DNA from: Mycolicibacterium moriokaense | GTDB taxonomy: Bacteria > Actinomycetota > Actinomycetes > Mycobacteriales > Mycobacteriaceae | Assembly (NCBI RefSeq): GCF_003201655.1 | Contig: NZ_QJJU01000005.1 | Location: 186,001 to 250,000 of the forward strand | DNA length: 64,000 bases | Reading direction: 5' to 3' | Shown here: positions 42,519 to 52,729 of the stretch, one piece after another | Layout: each line of letters starts with the position of its first letter | How positions within the stretch are numbered: the first letter of the stretch is position 1 | Notes under the pieces: generated by a model | Databases searched by the model: none | Seen by the model: only the letters and a program-made list of their open reading frames with translations | Told to the model about the DNA's origin: nothing | Translations under genes and position numbers: made by a program

Positions 42519-42950
42519 ATGCCCGTTGCGCTGATCTGGCTAATCGCCGCACTGGCCCTCGCAGGGGCCGAGGCGTTGACCGGCGACCTGTTCCTACTGA
42601 TGCTCGGCGGCGGCGCACTTGCTGCGGCCGGATCCAGTCTGGTCTTCGACGATCTGTGGGTTCAGGGGGCAGTTTTCCTCGTGGTCTCGATCCTGATGTT
42701 GGCGGTCGTGCGGCCGGTGCTGCGACGGCATTTCACGTCGGGAGAGGGCATGCCTGTCCCGGCAAAAGCGCTAGAGGGCAAGAGCGCGCTTGTGCTCGAT
42801 CGGGTGGCGCGCCATGAAGGCCAAGTGAAACTCGACGGCGAAATCTGGTCGGCGCGGCCTGCCAACGACGACGATGTCTACGAACCGGGCGACCACGTCA
42901 CCGTCGTGCACATCGAGGGCGCCACCGCCGTCGTCCAAAAGGTCGTCTAG
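42519..42950 (+). CDS. NfeD-family membrane protein
   Basis: A 143-residue short NfeD: two or three helices in the first 60 residues (PVALIWLIAALALAGAEAL; VFLVVSILMLAVV), then an OB-fold domain (~75-143; GKSALVLDRVARHEGQVKLD). NfeD proteins partner with SPFH/stomatin proteins, which is the next gene. TAGGGT (42507-42512) six bases before the ATG marks a leaderless start. Equivalent to Rv1487. Confidence 0.9.
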   Translation: MPVALIWLIAALALAGAEALTGDLFLLMLGGGALAAAGSSLVFDDLWVQGAVFLVVSILMLAVVRPVLRRHFTSGEGMPVPAKALEGKSALVLDRVARHEGQVKLDGEIWSARPANDDDVYEPGDHVTVVHIEGATAVVQKVV

Positions 42951-42983
42951 AGAAGTCTGGGCAACGAGGGAAGGAACCCCGTC

Positions 42984-44216
42984 ATGGATGGTGCTATCGC
43001 CGGCTTGGTCCTGGTTGGCGTGTTGGTGGTGTTCGCCGCCATCATCGTCGCGAAGTCGATCGCGCTGATCCCGCAGGCCGAGGCCGCGGTAATCGAACGG
43101 CTGGGCCGCTACAGCAAGACAGTGTCGGGTCAGCTGACCCTGTTGCTGCCGTTCGTCGACAAGATCCGGGCGCGGGTGGACCTGCGCGAGCGAGTGGTGT
43201 CATTCCCGCCGCAGCCAGTCATCACCGAGGACAACCTGACGGTCAACATCGATACCGTCGTGTATTTCCAGGTGACCGACCCGAGCAAGGCGGTGTACCA
43301 GATCAGCAACTACATCGTCGGTGTCGAGCAGCTGACCACCACCACGCTGCGCAACGTTGTCGGCGGCATGACGCTCGAGCAGACGCTGACTTCGCGTGAT
43401 CAGATCAACGGGCAGTTGCGCGGTGTGCTCGACGAGGCGACAGGCCGATGGGGGCTTCGCGTGGCCCGGGTCGAACTGCGCAGCATCGACCCGCCGCCGT
43501 CGATTCAGGATTCGATGGAAAAGCAGATGCGCGCCGACCGCGAGAAGCGCGCGATGATCCTGACCGCCGAGGGCAGCCGCGAGGCGGCAATCAAGCAGGC
43601 GGAGGGCCAGAAGCAGGCCCAGATTCTGTCCGCCGAGGGTGCCAAGCAGGCGGCGATCCTGGCCGCCGAGGCCGATCGGCAGTCGCGCATGCTGCGCGCC
43701 CAGGGTGAACGCGCGGCGTCCTACCTGCAGGCACAGGGCCAGGCCAAGGCCATCGAGAAGACCTTCGCCGCGATCAAGAGGGGCAGGCCAACCCCGGAGA
43801 TGCTGGCCTACCAGTACCTGCAGACGCTTCCGCAGATGGCCAAGGGCGAGGCGAACAAGGTGTGGCTGGTGCCCAGTGACTTCGGATCGGCGCTGGAGGG
43901 CTTCACCAAGATGCTGGGAGCCCCAGGGTCGGACGGCGTCTTCCGGTACACGCCGTCGCCGGTTGAGGAGGATCTGCCAAAGCCCGAGGACGACTCCGAC
44001 GAGGTCGCCGAGTGGTTCACTACGCAGACGGATCCCGCGATCGCCCAGGCCGTCGCCAAGGCCGAGGCGGACGCGCGTGGCACATCGGGTATCAGCGCTC
44101 TTCCGCCACCGCCGGATGACACGATGCCGACGATGCAATATCCCCCGCTGTCACAGCAGCGGCAGGATGGTCCACCTCCACCTCCGCCTCTGGCGCCGGG
44201 CCGGCACGGCGGTTAG
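42984..44216 (+). CDS. SPFH-domain (stomatin-like) protein
   Basis: A 410-residue protein with an N-terminal membrane hairpin (~5-25), SPFH domain starting IPQAEAAVIERLGRYSKT, a coiled-coil (~190-260) with repeated A/E/K/Q heptads (ILSAEGAKQAAILAAEA), and a Pro-rich C-terminal tail (QDGPPPPPPLAPG). Such proteins assemble microdomains in the membrane. It is 33 bp after the NfeD gene, the usual pairing. Equivalent to Rv1488. Confidence 0.92.
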   Translation: MDGAIAGLVLVGVLVVFAAIIVAKSIALIPQAEAAVIERLGRYSKTVSGQLTLLLPFVDKIRARVDLRERVVSFPPQPVITEDNLTVNIDTVVYFQVTDPSKAVYQISNYIVGVEQLTTTTLRNVVGGMTLEQTLTSRDQINGQLRGVLDEATGRWGLRVARVELRSIDPPPSIQDSMEKQMRADREKRAMILTAEGSREAAIKQAEGQKQAQILSAEGAKQAAILAAEADRQSRMLRAQGERAASYLQAQGQAKAIEKTFAAIKRGRPTPEMLAYQYLQTLPQMAKGEANKVWLVPSDFGSALEGFTKMLGAPGSDGVFRYTPSPVEEDLPKPEDDSDEVAEWFTTQTDPAIAQAVAKAEADARGTSGISALPPPPDDTMPTMQYPPLSQQRQDGPPPPPPLAPGRHGG

Positions 44217-44224
44217 TCGACCGC

Positions 44225-44971
44225 TCAGCCGGTGATCGCCGGCTCGGTGTCTTCGGCCGAGTCGGCGAGGCGCTCGCGGTGATGGCGCCGATGGGTGCGG
44301 ATCTCGTAGATCAAGCCCGCGACGCCGAGGCTCCCAGTGCACAGCGAGACCAGATACAACAGCGGGCTGACGTGGCCGGTGAGCGCGTCGCCGAGGATGA
44401 CGACCGCGGCGGTGCCCGGCATCAGACCGACGAAGGTGGCCAGCGTGTAGGGCAGCAGCCCGACCGCCGAGGCCCCTGAGGCGTAGTTGGCCACCGAGAA
44501 TGGCACCGCGGGGATCATCCGCATCGACATCACGGCGGGCCAGCCGCGCTCGCGCAGCCGCGCGTCCAGTGAATCCACCCGCGGGTGCCTGACCAACCGG
44601 CTCAGCTGCCAGCCCGCGGCGCGCACCAGCAGCAGGGCGATGACCGCACTGGCGGTGCTGGCCACCACCGCCAGTGGAATACCGAGGTAGGGACCGAAGA
44701 GCAGGCCCGCTGCCAGGGTGAACGCGGTCCGGGGAAACGGAAACACCGTCACCACGATGTGTGCGGCCAAGAACGCCAGCGGAAACCACGGTCCGACCGA
44801 GGTGGCCCAGTCACGCAGCTGCAGTGCGGTAGGCAACGGAATCAGAAGGACAACTGCGACGAGGATCACAATCGCTGTCAGGATGGCGATGAAGCGGCGG
44901 GGCGGGACCGTCGACGCCGTCGCAATTACCGCAGCACGCAGTGCGCGCAGGGTGCTGACGACGGGTTTCAC
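44225..44971 (-). CDS. TVP38/TMEM64-family membrane protein
   Basis: The 248-residue integral-membrane protein has the SNARE-associated (DedA-like) core: FPFPRTAFTLAAGLLFGP near the middle and RMIPAVPFSVANYASGAS, with about six helices. Members of this family are scramblases or lipid transporters in some organisms. GTG 44971 gives the size of its relative Rv1491c; the frame could begin at 45064, but that would leave only 8 bp to mutA. TAGTCT eight bases upstream may be the -10. Confidence 0.85.
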   Translation of the reverse strand: MKPVVSTLRALRAAVIATASTVPPRRFIAILTAIVILVAVVLLIPLPTALQLRDWATSVGPWFPLAFLAAHIVVTVFPFPRTAFTLAAGLLFGPYLGIPLAVVASTASAVIALLLVRAAGWQLSRLVRHPRVDSLDARLRERGWPAVMSMRMIPAVPFSVANYASGASAVGLLPYTLATFVGLMPGTAAVVILGDALTGHVSPLLYLVSLCTGSLGVAGLIYEIRTHRRHHRERLADSAEDTEPAITG

Positions 44972-45078
44972 GCCTACCAAGACTACGGGCCGCGGCGTGC
45001 CGACACCCCGCCAGCGGCCTTGTGAGTCGGCCCGACCGGCGGGCGCTGCTGTGATGGCCATCATTTAGCCTGATGGGC

Positions 45079-46869
45079 GTGGATTCCGATATTGCGAGGT
45101 GGCGCTCGGCGGTAGCCGGAGTGCTGACCAAGAGCGCCCGGCGTGATTCGGCGGATCTGCCCGCTGAGCCGGAGCGGCTGCTGGATTCGCCCACCTACGA
45201 AGGTTTCCCGATCCGCCCGCTCTATACCTCTCTGGACGCACTGCCTGAGCCGGCGCTGCCAGGGCAGTGGCCCTTTGTCCGCGGCGGCGACGCGCTGCGC
45301 GACGTCAAGTCCGGCTGGCGGGTTGCCGAAACCTTCCCCGCAAACGGATCCGCGGCGGCCGAAGCCAACGGGACGGTGCTGCTCGCGTTGACCGAAGGTG
45401 TCAGCGCGCTGGTGTTGCGGGTTGGCGAGCCGGGCGTGCCTGCCGCGGAGCTCGACAGCCTGCTCGAGGGCGTGTTCCTCGACCTCGTCCCCGTCGTGCT
45501 CGACGCGGGTGCCGAATACGCCACAGCAGCGGATGTGGTGCTGGCGCTGGTTGCGGATCTGGACGACGATCAGCGTTCGCGGCTGTCGGTGGATCTGGGC
45601 GCGGACCCGTTGACCGCGCCGCTGAGCGGGCGATCGGCGCCGGGTGTGGCCGACGTCGTCGCGGCGGCGGTCAAGGTGGCCCCCTACGACGGTGGCGTTC
45701 GGGCGATCACCGTGGACGGTCCGGCTTTCCACGATCTGGGCGCCAATGCGTCGTGGGAGTTGGCGGGCAGCATCGCCGCGGCGGTCGGCTATCTGCGGTT
45801 GCTCGGGGACGGCGGTGTCGCGGCCGGGGATGCGTTGCGGCAGATCAGTTTCCGCTTCGCCGCCGACGACGACCAGTTCATGACGATCGCGAAGCTGCGT
45901 GCGGCGCGCCAACTGTGGGCGCGAGTGGCCGAGGTGGTGGGGGAGCCGAGCGCAGGCGCGGCCCGCGTGCATTCGATCACGTCGCTGCCGATGATGGCGC
46001 AGCGCGATCCGTGGGTGAACATGTTGCGCACCACGCTGGCGGCGTTCTCCGCGGGCGTCGGAGGCGCGGACACGGTGCTGGTTCACCCCTTCGATGCGGC
46101 CATCCCCGGCGGATTCCCTGGTACCGCTGCGAGTTTCGCACGGCGCATTGCCCGCAATACGCAACTGCTGCTTCTGGAGGAATCGCACATCGGCCGGGTG
46201 CTCGACCCCGCGGGCGGCTCGTGGTTCGTCGAGGACCTCACGACGGCGGTGGCCGAAGAGGCTTGGAAGCACTTCCAGGACATCGAATCCCGCGGCGGCT
46301 TCGAGGCCGCCCGCGACTATGTCGTCGGCCAGATCGCCGAGGTGGCCGACCGTCGCACCGGCGACATCGCGCGTCGGCGCACGGCGCTCACCGGGGTGAA
46401 CGAGTACCCGAACCTCGCCGAACCGCCGTTGCCGCAGGGCGATTCGGTCAATCACGTGGCGCGGTATGCCGCCGGGTTCGAGGCGTTGCGCAACCGGTCG
46501 GACGCCTTCCTGGACAAGACCGGATCGCGGCCGAAGGCGTTGCTTGTACCGCTCGGCCCACTTGCGGAGCACAACGTTCGTACTACGTTCGCCACCAACC
46601 TGCTCGCGTCCGGCGGTATCGAGGCTGTCACCGAATCCGACGGGGCCGGGTCGTTACACGTCGCGGTGATCTGCGGGACAGACGCCCGATACGCGACCGA
46701 GGCGTCGTCCGCCGTCGATGCGGCCCGCAAGGCGGGCGTGTTGCACGTTCTTCTTGCCGGCCCCGAAAAGGCCGTCGCGGAGGCGGATTCGAAACCCGAT
46801 GGCTATCTGACCGCGAAGATCGACGCGGTCGCGGCGTTGTCGGACCTGCTCACTCGATTGGGGGCATGA
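45079..46869 (+). CDS. mutA: Methylmalonyl-CoA mutase small subunit
   Basis: Non-catalytic (beta) chain of the B12-dependent mutase that links propionate metabolism to succinyl-CoA. The 596-residue protein has the TIM-barrel mutase fold ([16 protein letters not shown] segment [16 protein letters not shown]) but its C-terminal domain lacks the DxHxxG cobalamin motif, as expected. GTG 45079 is used: TAGCCT (45066-45071) lies seven bases ahead of it, and the ATG at 45073 is only one base from that box. Followed after 4 bp by mutB. Confidence 0.93.
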   Translation: MDSDIARWRSAVAGVLTKSARRDSADLPAEPERLLDSPTYEGFPIRPLYTSLDALPEPALPGQWPFVRGGDALRDVKSGWRVAETFPANGSAAAEANGTVLLALTEGVSALVLRVGEPGVPAAELDSLLEGVFLDLVPVVLDAGAEYATAADVVLALVADLDDDQRSRLSVDLGADPLTAPLSGRSAPGVADVVAAAVKVAPYDGGVRAITVDGPAFHDLGANASWELAGSIAAAVGYLRLLGDGGVAAGDALRQISFRFAADDDQFMTIAKLRAARQLWARVAEVVGEPSAGAARVHSITSLPMMAQRDPWVNMLRTTLAAFSAGVGGADTVLVHPFDAAIPGGFPGTAASFARRIARNTQLLLLEESHIGRVLDPAGGSWFVEDLTTAVAEEAWKHFQDIESRGGFEAARDYVVGQIAEVADRRTGDIARRRTALTGVNEYPNLAEPPLPQGDSVNHVARYAAGFEALRNRSDAFLDKTGSRPKALLVPLGPLAEHNVRTTFATNLLASGGIEAVTESDGAGSLHVAVICGTDARYATEASSAVDAARKAGVLHVLLAGPEKAVAEADSKPDGYLTAKIDAVAALSDLLTRLGA

Positions 46870-46873
46870 CGAG

Positions 46874-49108
46874 ATGACCGCAACAACAGGCATCGGAAGT
46901 TTCGCCGACGTACCACTGCACGGCGAAGAGGATCAGAAACCCGCGGTCTCGCCTGTTTCGCTAGCTGCCGTTGCCGAGCACGTCGCATCGGCGGCCGCTG
47001 CGCACGGCTACACCCCGGATCAGCTGGACTGGGGCACGCCCGAGGGCATCGACGTGAAGCCGGTTTACATCAAGGCCGACCGCGACGCTGCCGTCGCAAC
47101 GGGCTACCCGCTGGACACTTTCCCCGGCGAGCCGCCGTTCGTGCGGGGTCCCTACCCGACCATGTACGTCAACCAGCCGTGGACCATCCGGCAGTACGCG
47201 GGCTTCTCGACGGCCGCCGAGTCGAACGCGTTCTACCGCCGCAACCTGGCTGCCGGCCAGAAGGGCCTGTCGGTGGCATTCGACCTCGCCACCCACCGCG
47301 GCTACGACTCGGACCACCCCCGCGTCGCCGGTGACGTCGGAATGGCAGGTGTGGCAATCGATTCCATTCTCGATATGCGCCAGCTGTTCGACGGCATCGA
47401 CCTGTCGACAGTCTCGGTGTCGATGACCATGAACGGCGCCGTGCTGCCGATCCTTGCGCTGTACGTAGCCGCGGCCGAGGAGCAGGGCGTGCCGCCGGAG
47501 AAGCTGGCGGGGACCATCCAGAACGACATCCTCAAGGAGTTCATGGTCCGCAACACCTACATCTATCCGCCGAAGGCGTCGATGCGGATCATCTCCGACA
47601 TCTTCGGCTACACCAGCGTCAAGATGCCGAAGTACAACTCGATCTCGATTTCCGGCTACCACATCCAAGAAGCCGGTGCGACAGCTGATTTGGAGCTGGC
47701 ATACACGTTGGCCGACGGCGTCGAGTACATCAAGGCGGGTCTGGACGCCGGCCTGGACATCGACAAGTTCGCGCCGCGGCTGTCGTTCTTCTGGGGAATC
47801 GGCATGAACTTCTTCATGGAGGTCGCCAAGCTGCGCGCGGGCCGACTGCTGTGGAGTGAGCTCGTCGCCCAGTTCGACCCCAAGAGCGACAAGTCCTTGT
47901 CGCTGCGCACCCATTCGCAGACCTCCGGCTGGTCGTTGACCGCGCAGGATCCGTTCAACAACGTCGCGCGCACCTGTATCGAAGCGATGGCCGCGACGCA
48001 GGGCCACACCCAGTCGTTGCACACCAACGCCCTCGACGAGGCACTGGCGCTGCCGACGGACTTCTCGGCCCGCATCGCGCGCAACACCCAACTGCTGCTG
48101 CAGCAGGAGTCCGGCACCACGCGGCCTATCGATCCGTGGGGCGGCTCGTACTACGTGGAGTGCCTGACGCAGGCGCTGGCGGAGAAGGTCCGCGAACACA
48201 TCCGCGAGGTGAACGAGCACGGAGGCATGGCGCAGGCTATCAGCGACGGCATCCCGAAGCTGCGCATCGAGGAGGCGGCCGCGCGCACGCAGGCCCGCAT
48301 CGACTCCGGCCAGCAGCCCGTGATCGGAGTGAACAAGTACCAGGTGGACGAGGACCAAGAGATCGAGGTGCTCAAGGTCGAGAACAGCCGCGTTCGCGCC
48401 GAGCAGATCGCGAAGCTGGAGCAGCTGCGCGCCGAAAGGGATCCCGATGCCGTCGCCGCCGCGCTGGCAGAACTGACCAGAGCCGCTGACGGAGAGGGCA
48501 ACCTGCTCGAGCTCGCCATCAACGCCGCTCGGGCGAAGGCCACGGTCGGCGAGATCTCCGATGCGCTCGAGAAGGTTTGGGGACGCCATCAGGCCGAGAT
48601 CCGTACCATCGCCGGGGTCTACCGCGACGAAGTCGGAAAGGTCAGCAACATCGCAAGCGCCACCGAACTAGTGCAGAAGTTCGCCGAGGCCGACGGCCGC
48701 AGGCCACGCATCCTGGTGGCCAAGATGGGCCAGGACGGCCACGACCGCGGGCAGAAGGTGATCGCGACGGCCTTCGCAGACATCGGCTTCGATGTCGACG
48801 TCGGATCGCTGTTCTCGACGCCCGACGAGGTGGCGCGTCAGGCCGCCGATAACGACGTGCACGTGGTCGGTGTGTCGTCGTTGGCGGCCGGGCACCTGAC
48901 CCTGGTGCCCGCGCTGCGCGATGCGCTGGCCGAGGTGGGACGACCGGACATCATGATCGTGGTCGGTGGTGTTATCCCGCCTGGCGACTTCGACGAGTTG
49001 TACGCAGCGGGCGCCACGGCCATCTTCCCGCCGGGCACGGTGATCGCCGACGCCGCAATCGGTCTGCTGCAGAAGCTGGCCGAGCGGCTGGGCTACGAGT
49101 TGAGCTAG
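46874..49108 (+). CDS. mutB: Methylmalonyl-CoA mutase large (catalytic) subunit
   Basis: Catalyses (R)-methylmalonyl-CoA to succinyl-CoA with adenosylcobalamin. The 744-residue protein has the substrate barrel ([20 protein letters not shown]) and a C-terminal B12 domain with [16 protein letters not shown], including the axial His, plus SSLAAGH and VGGVIPPGD. Full family length. It sits between mutA and meaB in one operon. Confidence 0.97.
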   Translation: MTATTGIGSFADVPLHGEEDQKPAVSPVSLAAVAEHVASAAAAHGYTPDQLDWGTPEGIDVKPVYIKADRDAAVATGYPLDTFPGEPPFVRGPYPTMYVNQPWTIRQYAGFSTAAESNAFYRRNLAAGQKGLSVAFDLATHRGYDSDHPRVAGDVGMAGVAIDSILDMRQLFDGIDLSTVSVSMTMNGAVLPILALYVAAAEEQGVPPEKLAGTIQNDILKEFMVRNTYIYPPKASMRIISDIFGYTSVKMPKYNSISISGYHIQEAGATADLELAYTLADGVEYIKAGLDAGLDIDKFAPRLSFFWGIGMNFFMEVAKLRAGRLLWSELVAQFDPKSDKSLSLRTHSQTSGWSLTAQDPFNNVARTCIEAMAATQGHTQSLHTNALDEALALPTDFSARIARNTQLLLQQESGTTRPIDPWGGSYYVECLTQALAEKVREHIREVNEHGGMAQAISDGIPKLRIEEAAARTQARIDSGQQPVIGVNKYQVDEDQEIEVLKVENSRVRAEQIAKLEQLRAERDPDAVAAALAELTRAADGEGNLLELAINAARAKATVGEISDALEKVWGRHQAEIRTIAGVYRDEVGKVSNIASATELVQKFAEADGRRPRILVAKMGQDGHDRGQKVIATAFADIGFDVDVGSLFSTPDEVARQAADNDVHVVGVSSLAAGHLTLVPALRDALAEVGRPDIMIVVGGVIPPGDFDELYAAGATAIFPPGTVIADAAIGLLQKLAERLGYELS

Positions 49109-49119
49109 CCCTGAGCTAG

Positions 49120-50097
49120 ATGAACGACATCCAGGACTTGGCTGAGGCGGTGAAAAGCGGTGACCGCGCGGCGCTGCCAAGGGCGATCACCCTGGTCGAG
49201 TCGACCCGCCCCGATCACCGCGAGGAAGCGCAGCAGCTACTGCTCGAGCTGATGCCGCAAGCAGGCAACGCCATGCACGTCGGCATCACCGGGGTGCCCG
49301 GCGTCGGCAAGTCGACCACCATCGAGGCGCTCGGCATGTACCTGATCGAACAGGGGCACCGAGTCGCGGTGCTGGCCGTCGATCCGTCGTCCACCCGCAC
49401 CGGCGGGTCGATCCTTGGCGACAAGACGAGGATGGCGCGCCTCGCGGTGCACCCCGACGCCTACATCCGGCCGTCACCGACCTCGGGCACTCTCGGCGGG
49501 GTTGCCAAGGCCACCCGCGAGACCATCGTTTTGCTGGAGGCGGCCGGATTCGACGTGATCCTGGTGGAGACGGTGGGTGTCGGTCAGTCCGAGGTGGCAG
49601 TCGCCAACATGGTCGACACGTTCGTGTTCCTGACCCTTGCGCGGACAGGAGATCAGCTGCAGGGCATCAAGAAGGGTGTGCTCGAACTGGCCGACGTCGT
49701 CGTGGTGAACAAGGCCGACGGCGAGCACGCGACTGAGGCCAAGGCCGCCGCACGCGAACTCACGGGTGCGATCCGGCTCATCTACCCACGCGAAACGTTA
49801 TGGCGCCCACCAGTTCTCACAATGAGCGCACTGAACGGCACGGGCCTGTCCGAGCTGTGGGACACGGTGCTCAAACACCGCCAAGTGCTCACCGACGCGG
49901 GGGAGTTCGAGGCCCGCAGGCGCGCGCAGCAGGTGGACTGGACGTGGTCCATGGTCCGCGACACCGTGCTGGACCGGGTGCTGTCGCACCCCGCGGTCAA
50001 GAGGATGCGCGCCGAGGTGGAACGCCAGGTGCGCGACGGCGAGCTCACCCCCGCGCTTGCTGCGCAACAGCTGCTCGACGCGGCTGACATGCAGTGA
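49120..50097 (+). CDS. meaB: Methylmalonyl-CoA mutase-associated GTPase MeaB
   Basis: G3E-type P-loop GTPase that protects and reloads the mutase with cofactor. The 325-residue protein shows Walker A GVPGVGKST, the DPSSTRTGGSILGDKTRM segment typical of MeaB, switch region ETVGVGQSE and NKADG base recognition. It starts 11 bp after mutB. Equivalent to Rv1496. Confidence 0.95.
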   Translation: MNDIQDLAEAVKSGDRAALPRAITLVESTRPDHREEAQQLLLELMPQAGNAMHVGITGVPGVGKSTTIEALGMYLIEQGHRVAVLAVDPSSTRTGGSILGDKTRMARLAVHPDAYIRPSPTSGTLGGVAKATRETIVLLEAAGFDVILVETVGVGQSEVAVANMVDTFVFLTLARTGDQLQGIKKGVLELADVVVVNKADGEHATEAKAAARELTGAIRLIYPRETLWRPPVLTMSALNGTGLSELWDTVLKHRQVLTDAGEFEARRRAQQVDWTWSMVRDTVLDRVLSHPAVKRMRAEVERQVRDGELTPALAAQQLLDAADMQ

Positions 50098-50156
50098 TCT
50101 AACAATTTGGTAACCCCTGTTTTATTTGCCGGGGGTCCAGGTAAATTCAATACATT

Positions 50157-51428
50157 GTGACTGGTGTCAATAACCGGGACCGCAGCGCTGCGCTCCCGCA
50201 CAGCGTTCAGGGCGCGGCAGACCCCAGCTTCGGCTGCACGGTGCGCGCATTCTCCCAGCTGTTTCCTGGACGACGGTTCGGTGGCGGGGCTCTTGCCATC
50301 TACCTGCACGGCGAACCCGTCGTCGACGTCTGGACGGGATACGCCGACCGGAACGGTACCGAGTACTGGACCGCCGACACAGGCGCGATGGTCTGGTCTG
50401 TGACCAAGGGGCTTGCATCGACGGTGATCCACCGACTCGTCGACCGCGGCCTGATCGACTACGACACGCCGGTTGCCGAGTACTGGCCCGAATTCGGGGC
50501 CAACGGCAAGGCCGACATCACCGTCCGCGACGTCATGCGCCACCGCGCCGGGCTGTCCCAGCTGAACGGGGTCAACAAGGCCGACCTGCTGGACCACGTC
50601 GCGATGGAGGAGCGGCTTGCGGCCGCCCCGGTGAACAAGATCCTTTACGGCAAGCCGGCCTATCACGCGCTGACGTACGGCTGGCTGATGTCAGGGTTGG
50701 GCCGCGCCGTCATCGGCAGGGGGATGCGGGATCTGATCCGCGCAGAGCTGGCCGAACCACTGAACACCGATGGGTTGCACCTGGGCCGTCCGCCTGCCGA
50801 TTCGCCGACGCGGGCCGCGCAGATCCTGGCGCCGCAGGGCACGCTCAGCAATCCGATCTTCAATTTTGTCGCGCCGCGGATCGCCTCGCTCGAGTTTTCC
50901 GGCGCGTTTGGGTCGATGTACTTTCCCGGGATGAAGGCCGTCGTGCAGGGCGATACCCCGTTACTCGACTCCGAGATTCCCGCGGCGAACGGGGTGACCA
51001 CAGCGCGAGGCCTTGCCAAGATGTACGGCGCGATCGCTAACGGCGGCCGCATCGACGGCACACAGTTCATCTCGGAGGAGTTGGCGGCCGGGCTGAGCGG
51101 CAGGCCGAGTCTCGTGCCGGACCGGAACATCTTCGTGCCGTTGAGCTTCCACCTTGGCTATCACTCGGTGCCGGTCCTGCCGGGGTTCATGCCCGGCTTC
51201 GGTCACGCGGGGCTGGCAGGCTCGGTCGGCTGGGCCGATCCGGCGAGCGGCCTGTCCTTCGGTTTCGTGCACAACCGGCTGTTGACCCGAATGGTGCTCG
51301 ATCAGGCCGTGTTCGCCGGACTCCAGGCGCTCATCCGGCGCGACGCTGCGCAAGCCCGCAAACGCGGTTACGAAACGACGCCTGCGTTCGGGGCTCCGTA
51401 CGACGTGTTGCGGCCCGTCGCGGGCTAG
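50157..51428 (+). CDS. lipL: Serine hydrolase / esterase of the beta-lactamase family (LipL-like)
   Basis: A 423-residue class C beta-lactamase-fold esterase: the nucleophile SxxK is SVTK in VWSVTKGLAST near residue 80, the second motif YGW (LTYGWLMSG) and the third GHAG (GFGHAGLAG). No signal peptide. These enzymes hydrolyse short acyl esters. GTG 50157 is the only start before the frame closes; TAAATT at 50142-50147 could be its -10. The short gap before it (50098-50156) is unusually AT-rich. Matches Rv1497. Confidence 0.88.
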   Translation: MTGVNNRDRSAALPHSVQGAADPSFGCTVRAFSQLFPGRRFGGGALAIYLHGEPVVDVWTGYADRNGTEYWTADTGAMVWSVTKGLASTVIHRLVDRGLIDYDTPVAEYWPEFGANGKADITVRDVMRHRAGLSQLNGVNKADLLDHVAMEERLAAAPVNKILYGKPAYHALTYGWLMSGLGRAVIGRGMRDLIRAELAEPLNTDGLHLGRPPADSPTRAAQILAPQGTLSNPIFNFVAPRIASLEFSGAFGSMYFPGMKAVVQGDTPLLDSEIPAANGVTTARGLAKMYGAIANGGRIDGTQFISEELAAGLSGRPSLVPDRNIFVPLSFHLGYHSVPVLPGFMPGFGHAGLAGSVGWADPASGLSFGFVHNRLLTRMVLDQAVFAGLQALIRRDAAQARKRGYETTPAFGAPYDVLRPVAG

Positions 51429-51442
51429 CTAGCGGCGCGGCG

Positions 51443-52177
51443 TCAGTTATTGGCGGTGCTGAACCACTTGGTCTTGATGCGCCACGACTGTGCCGACGTG
51501 AGCGCGAATCCGGCGCCACATCCGCAGGCGAAGATCCATACCAGCGTGCCGCCTTCGATCGTCTGCAGCGATGGCACCCAGGCGGTGACGATCCGCACGA
51601 TGCAGGCGAGGACGCCGCTGGCCGATGCGGCGAGATAGATGTTGGCGATCTTCCGCGACCGCGGATCTTGGCGCAGGATCAGCAGTGCCCGCGCTCCGTA
51701 GCCAAGGAGGTAGATCAGCATGCCGCACAGCATCGTCCAGTAGAGGGCAAGCCAGAAGTCGGTGGGTACCTCGAAGAAATCCGGCTTGTAGATCTTCGCG
51801 CCGTTGCCCATCGAGAACGTCGCAAGCAACAGCGGGATGCACAGCGTTGCGGGGCGCTCCACATACGCCTTGAACGTCCGCTGCATGGCGTGGTCGTCGG
51901 CGAGCCTCCCAAGCGCGTTGTAGACGACGGCCGAGGCGGCAACGATATAGGCGTCGTGTCCGATGTAATCCTCGAGGTTCCACATGCCGGTCATGGCATG
52001 CAACCAGTGGCCAAGCGTCTCCGAGGCCCACGGCGACATCAGCAGCACGGCAAGGCCCTGTAATGCGATGTTCAGGGTTGCGGCGACCTCCCAGCGGCAC
52101 GACCACGTGACGCGTCGGATCCACAAACTCCAGCCGATACACGCGAGCGTGATCGCTATGAGTGTTGCGAGAGCCAT
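51443..52177 (-). CDS. Seven-helix membrane protein, unknown family
   Basis: A 244-residue hydrophobic protein with helices at about 1-20, 28-48, 74-92, 112-126, 143-165, 176-200 and 209-230. Conserved-looking polar residues lie in loops (NLEDYIGHDAYI; DDHAMQRTFKAYV; RQDPRSRKIANI). No transporter or enzyme motif is recognised. It lies 51 bp downstream of the HTH regulator on the same strand and is probably co-transcribed with it. Convergent with lipL. Confidence 0.75.
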   Translation of the reverse strand: MALATLIAITLACIGWSLWIRRVTWSCRWEVAATLNIALQGLAVLLMSPWASETLGHWLHAMTGMWNLEDYIGHDAYIVAASAVVYNALGRLADDHAMQRTFKAYVERPATLCIPLLLATFSMGNGAKIYKPDFFEVPTDFWLALYWTMLCGMLIYLLGYGARALLILRQDPRSRKIANIYLAASASGVLACIVRIVTAWVPSLQTIEGGTLVWIFACGCGAGFALTSAQSWRIKTKWFSTANN

Positions 52178-52228
52178 GGGAGTCGCCTTCGTACTAAGCC
52201 TGTCAGCAAAGTGTACGGCTTCTCCGAG

Positions 52229-52660
52229 TTAAAGCGGAGGAGCGTCTGCTCGCGGCTTCATCTCGGACAGCTTCGGCGGGCGGGTCGTCTGCTTCGTTTG
52301 CACGGCTTCCTGGACCGCCGTCATCGTGAACGGGGCCGATTCGATATAGCTCCACACCTCTTGGCGACTCATCAACCCGAACTGAATTTGCAGGTCGGGA
52401 TAGCTGAGCGCGAACCTATCGGCCACTCGCCGCAGCTCCTCGGCATTCGGATAGTCATCCTCTTTGACTCGCCGGTAATAGGTGCTGCTCGAGATGCCAA
52501 GCGCGTCGTAGATGTCCTTGGCATCGTTCTCCCCATCGAGGAGATAGTCGAGCAGCGCCTTGAGCTGTCTGCCGTTCTCATCGGTGCGTGGCATCCACCC
52601 ACCATAAACCCTCTTCCCGGGTTTGGGCAGTAACTGTCGCAAATCGGATGAGGTAGCCAT
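52229..52660 (-). CDS. HTH transcriptional regulator (XRE-like)
   Basis: A 143-residue protein. Residues ~49-86 form an HTH (DIYDALGISSSTYYRRVKED, then LRRVADRFALS). The N-terminus has a conserved-looking LPKPGKRVYGGWMPRTDENG block, and the C-terminal tail is basic and Pro-rich. ATG 52660 is preferred; the frame extends to 52729 through the divergent promoter. The binding target is probably the three-half-site palindrome at 52684-52708. Resembles phage-type repressors in architecture, but no phage genes are nearby. Confidence 0.75.
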   Translation of the reverse strand: MATSSDLRQLLPKPGKRVYGGWMPRTDENGRQLKALLDYLLDGENDAKDIYDALGISSSTYYRRVKEDDYPNAEELRRVADRFALSYPDLQIQFGLMSRQEVWSYIESAPFTMTAVQEAVQTKQTTRPPKLSEMKPRADAPPL

Positions 52661-52683
52661 AATTGACACTGGCGTCACAGTTT

Positions 52684-52722
52684 TGGGAGGAGTCTCCCAT
52701 TTATGGGAAAGAGGTGTACGGT
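52684..52722. promoter_or_regulatory. Three-half-site operator and leaderless promoter
   Basis: TGGGA (52684), TCCCA (52695) and TGGGA (52704) alternate in orientation, making two overlapping palindromes: TGGGAG-gagt-CTCCCA (52684-52699) and TCCCAT-tt-ATGGGA (52695-52708). They cover the -35 region for TACGGT (-10, 52717-52722), which is seven bases before ATG 52730. A further TGAC-N6-GTCA pair lies at 52664-52677, beside the regulator start. Confidence 0.6.
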
Positions 52723-52729
52723 TAGCCAC

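Noticed and set aside
46961..48589. 542-codon minus-strand frame
   Set aside because: Antisense of mutB, which has complete mutase motifs.
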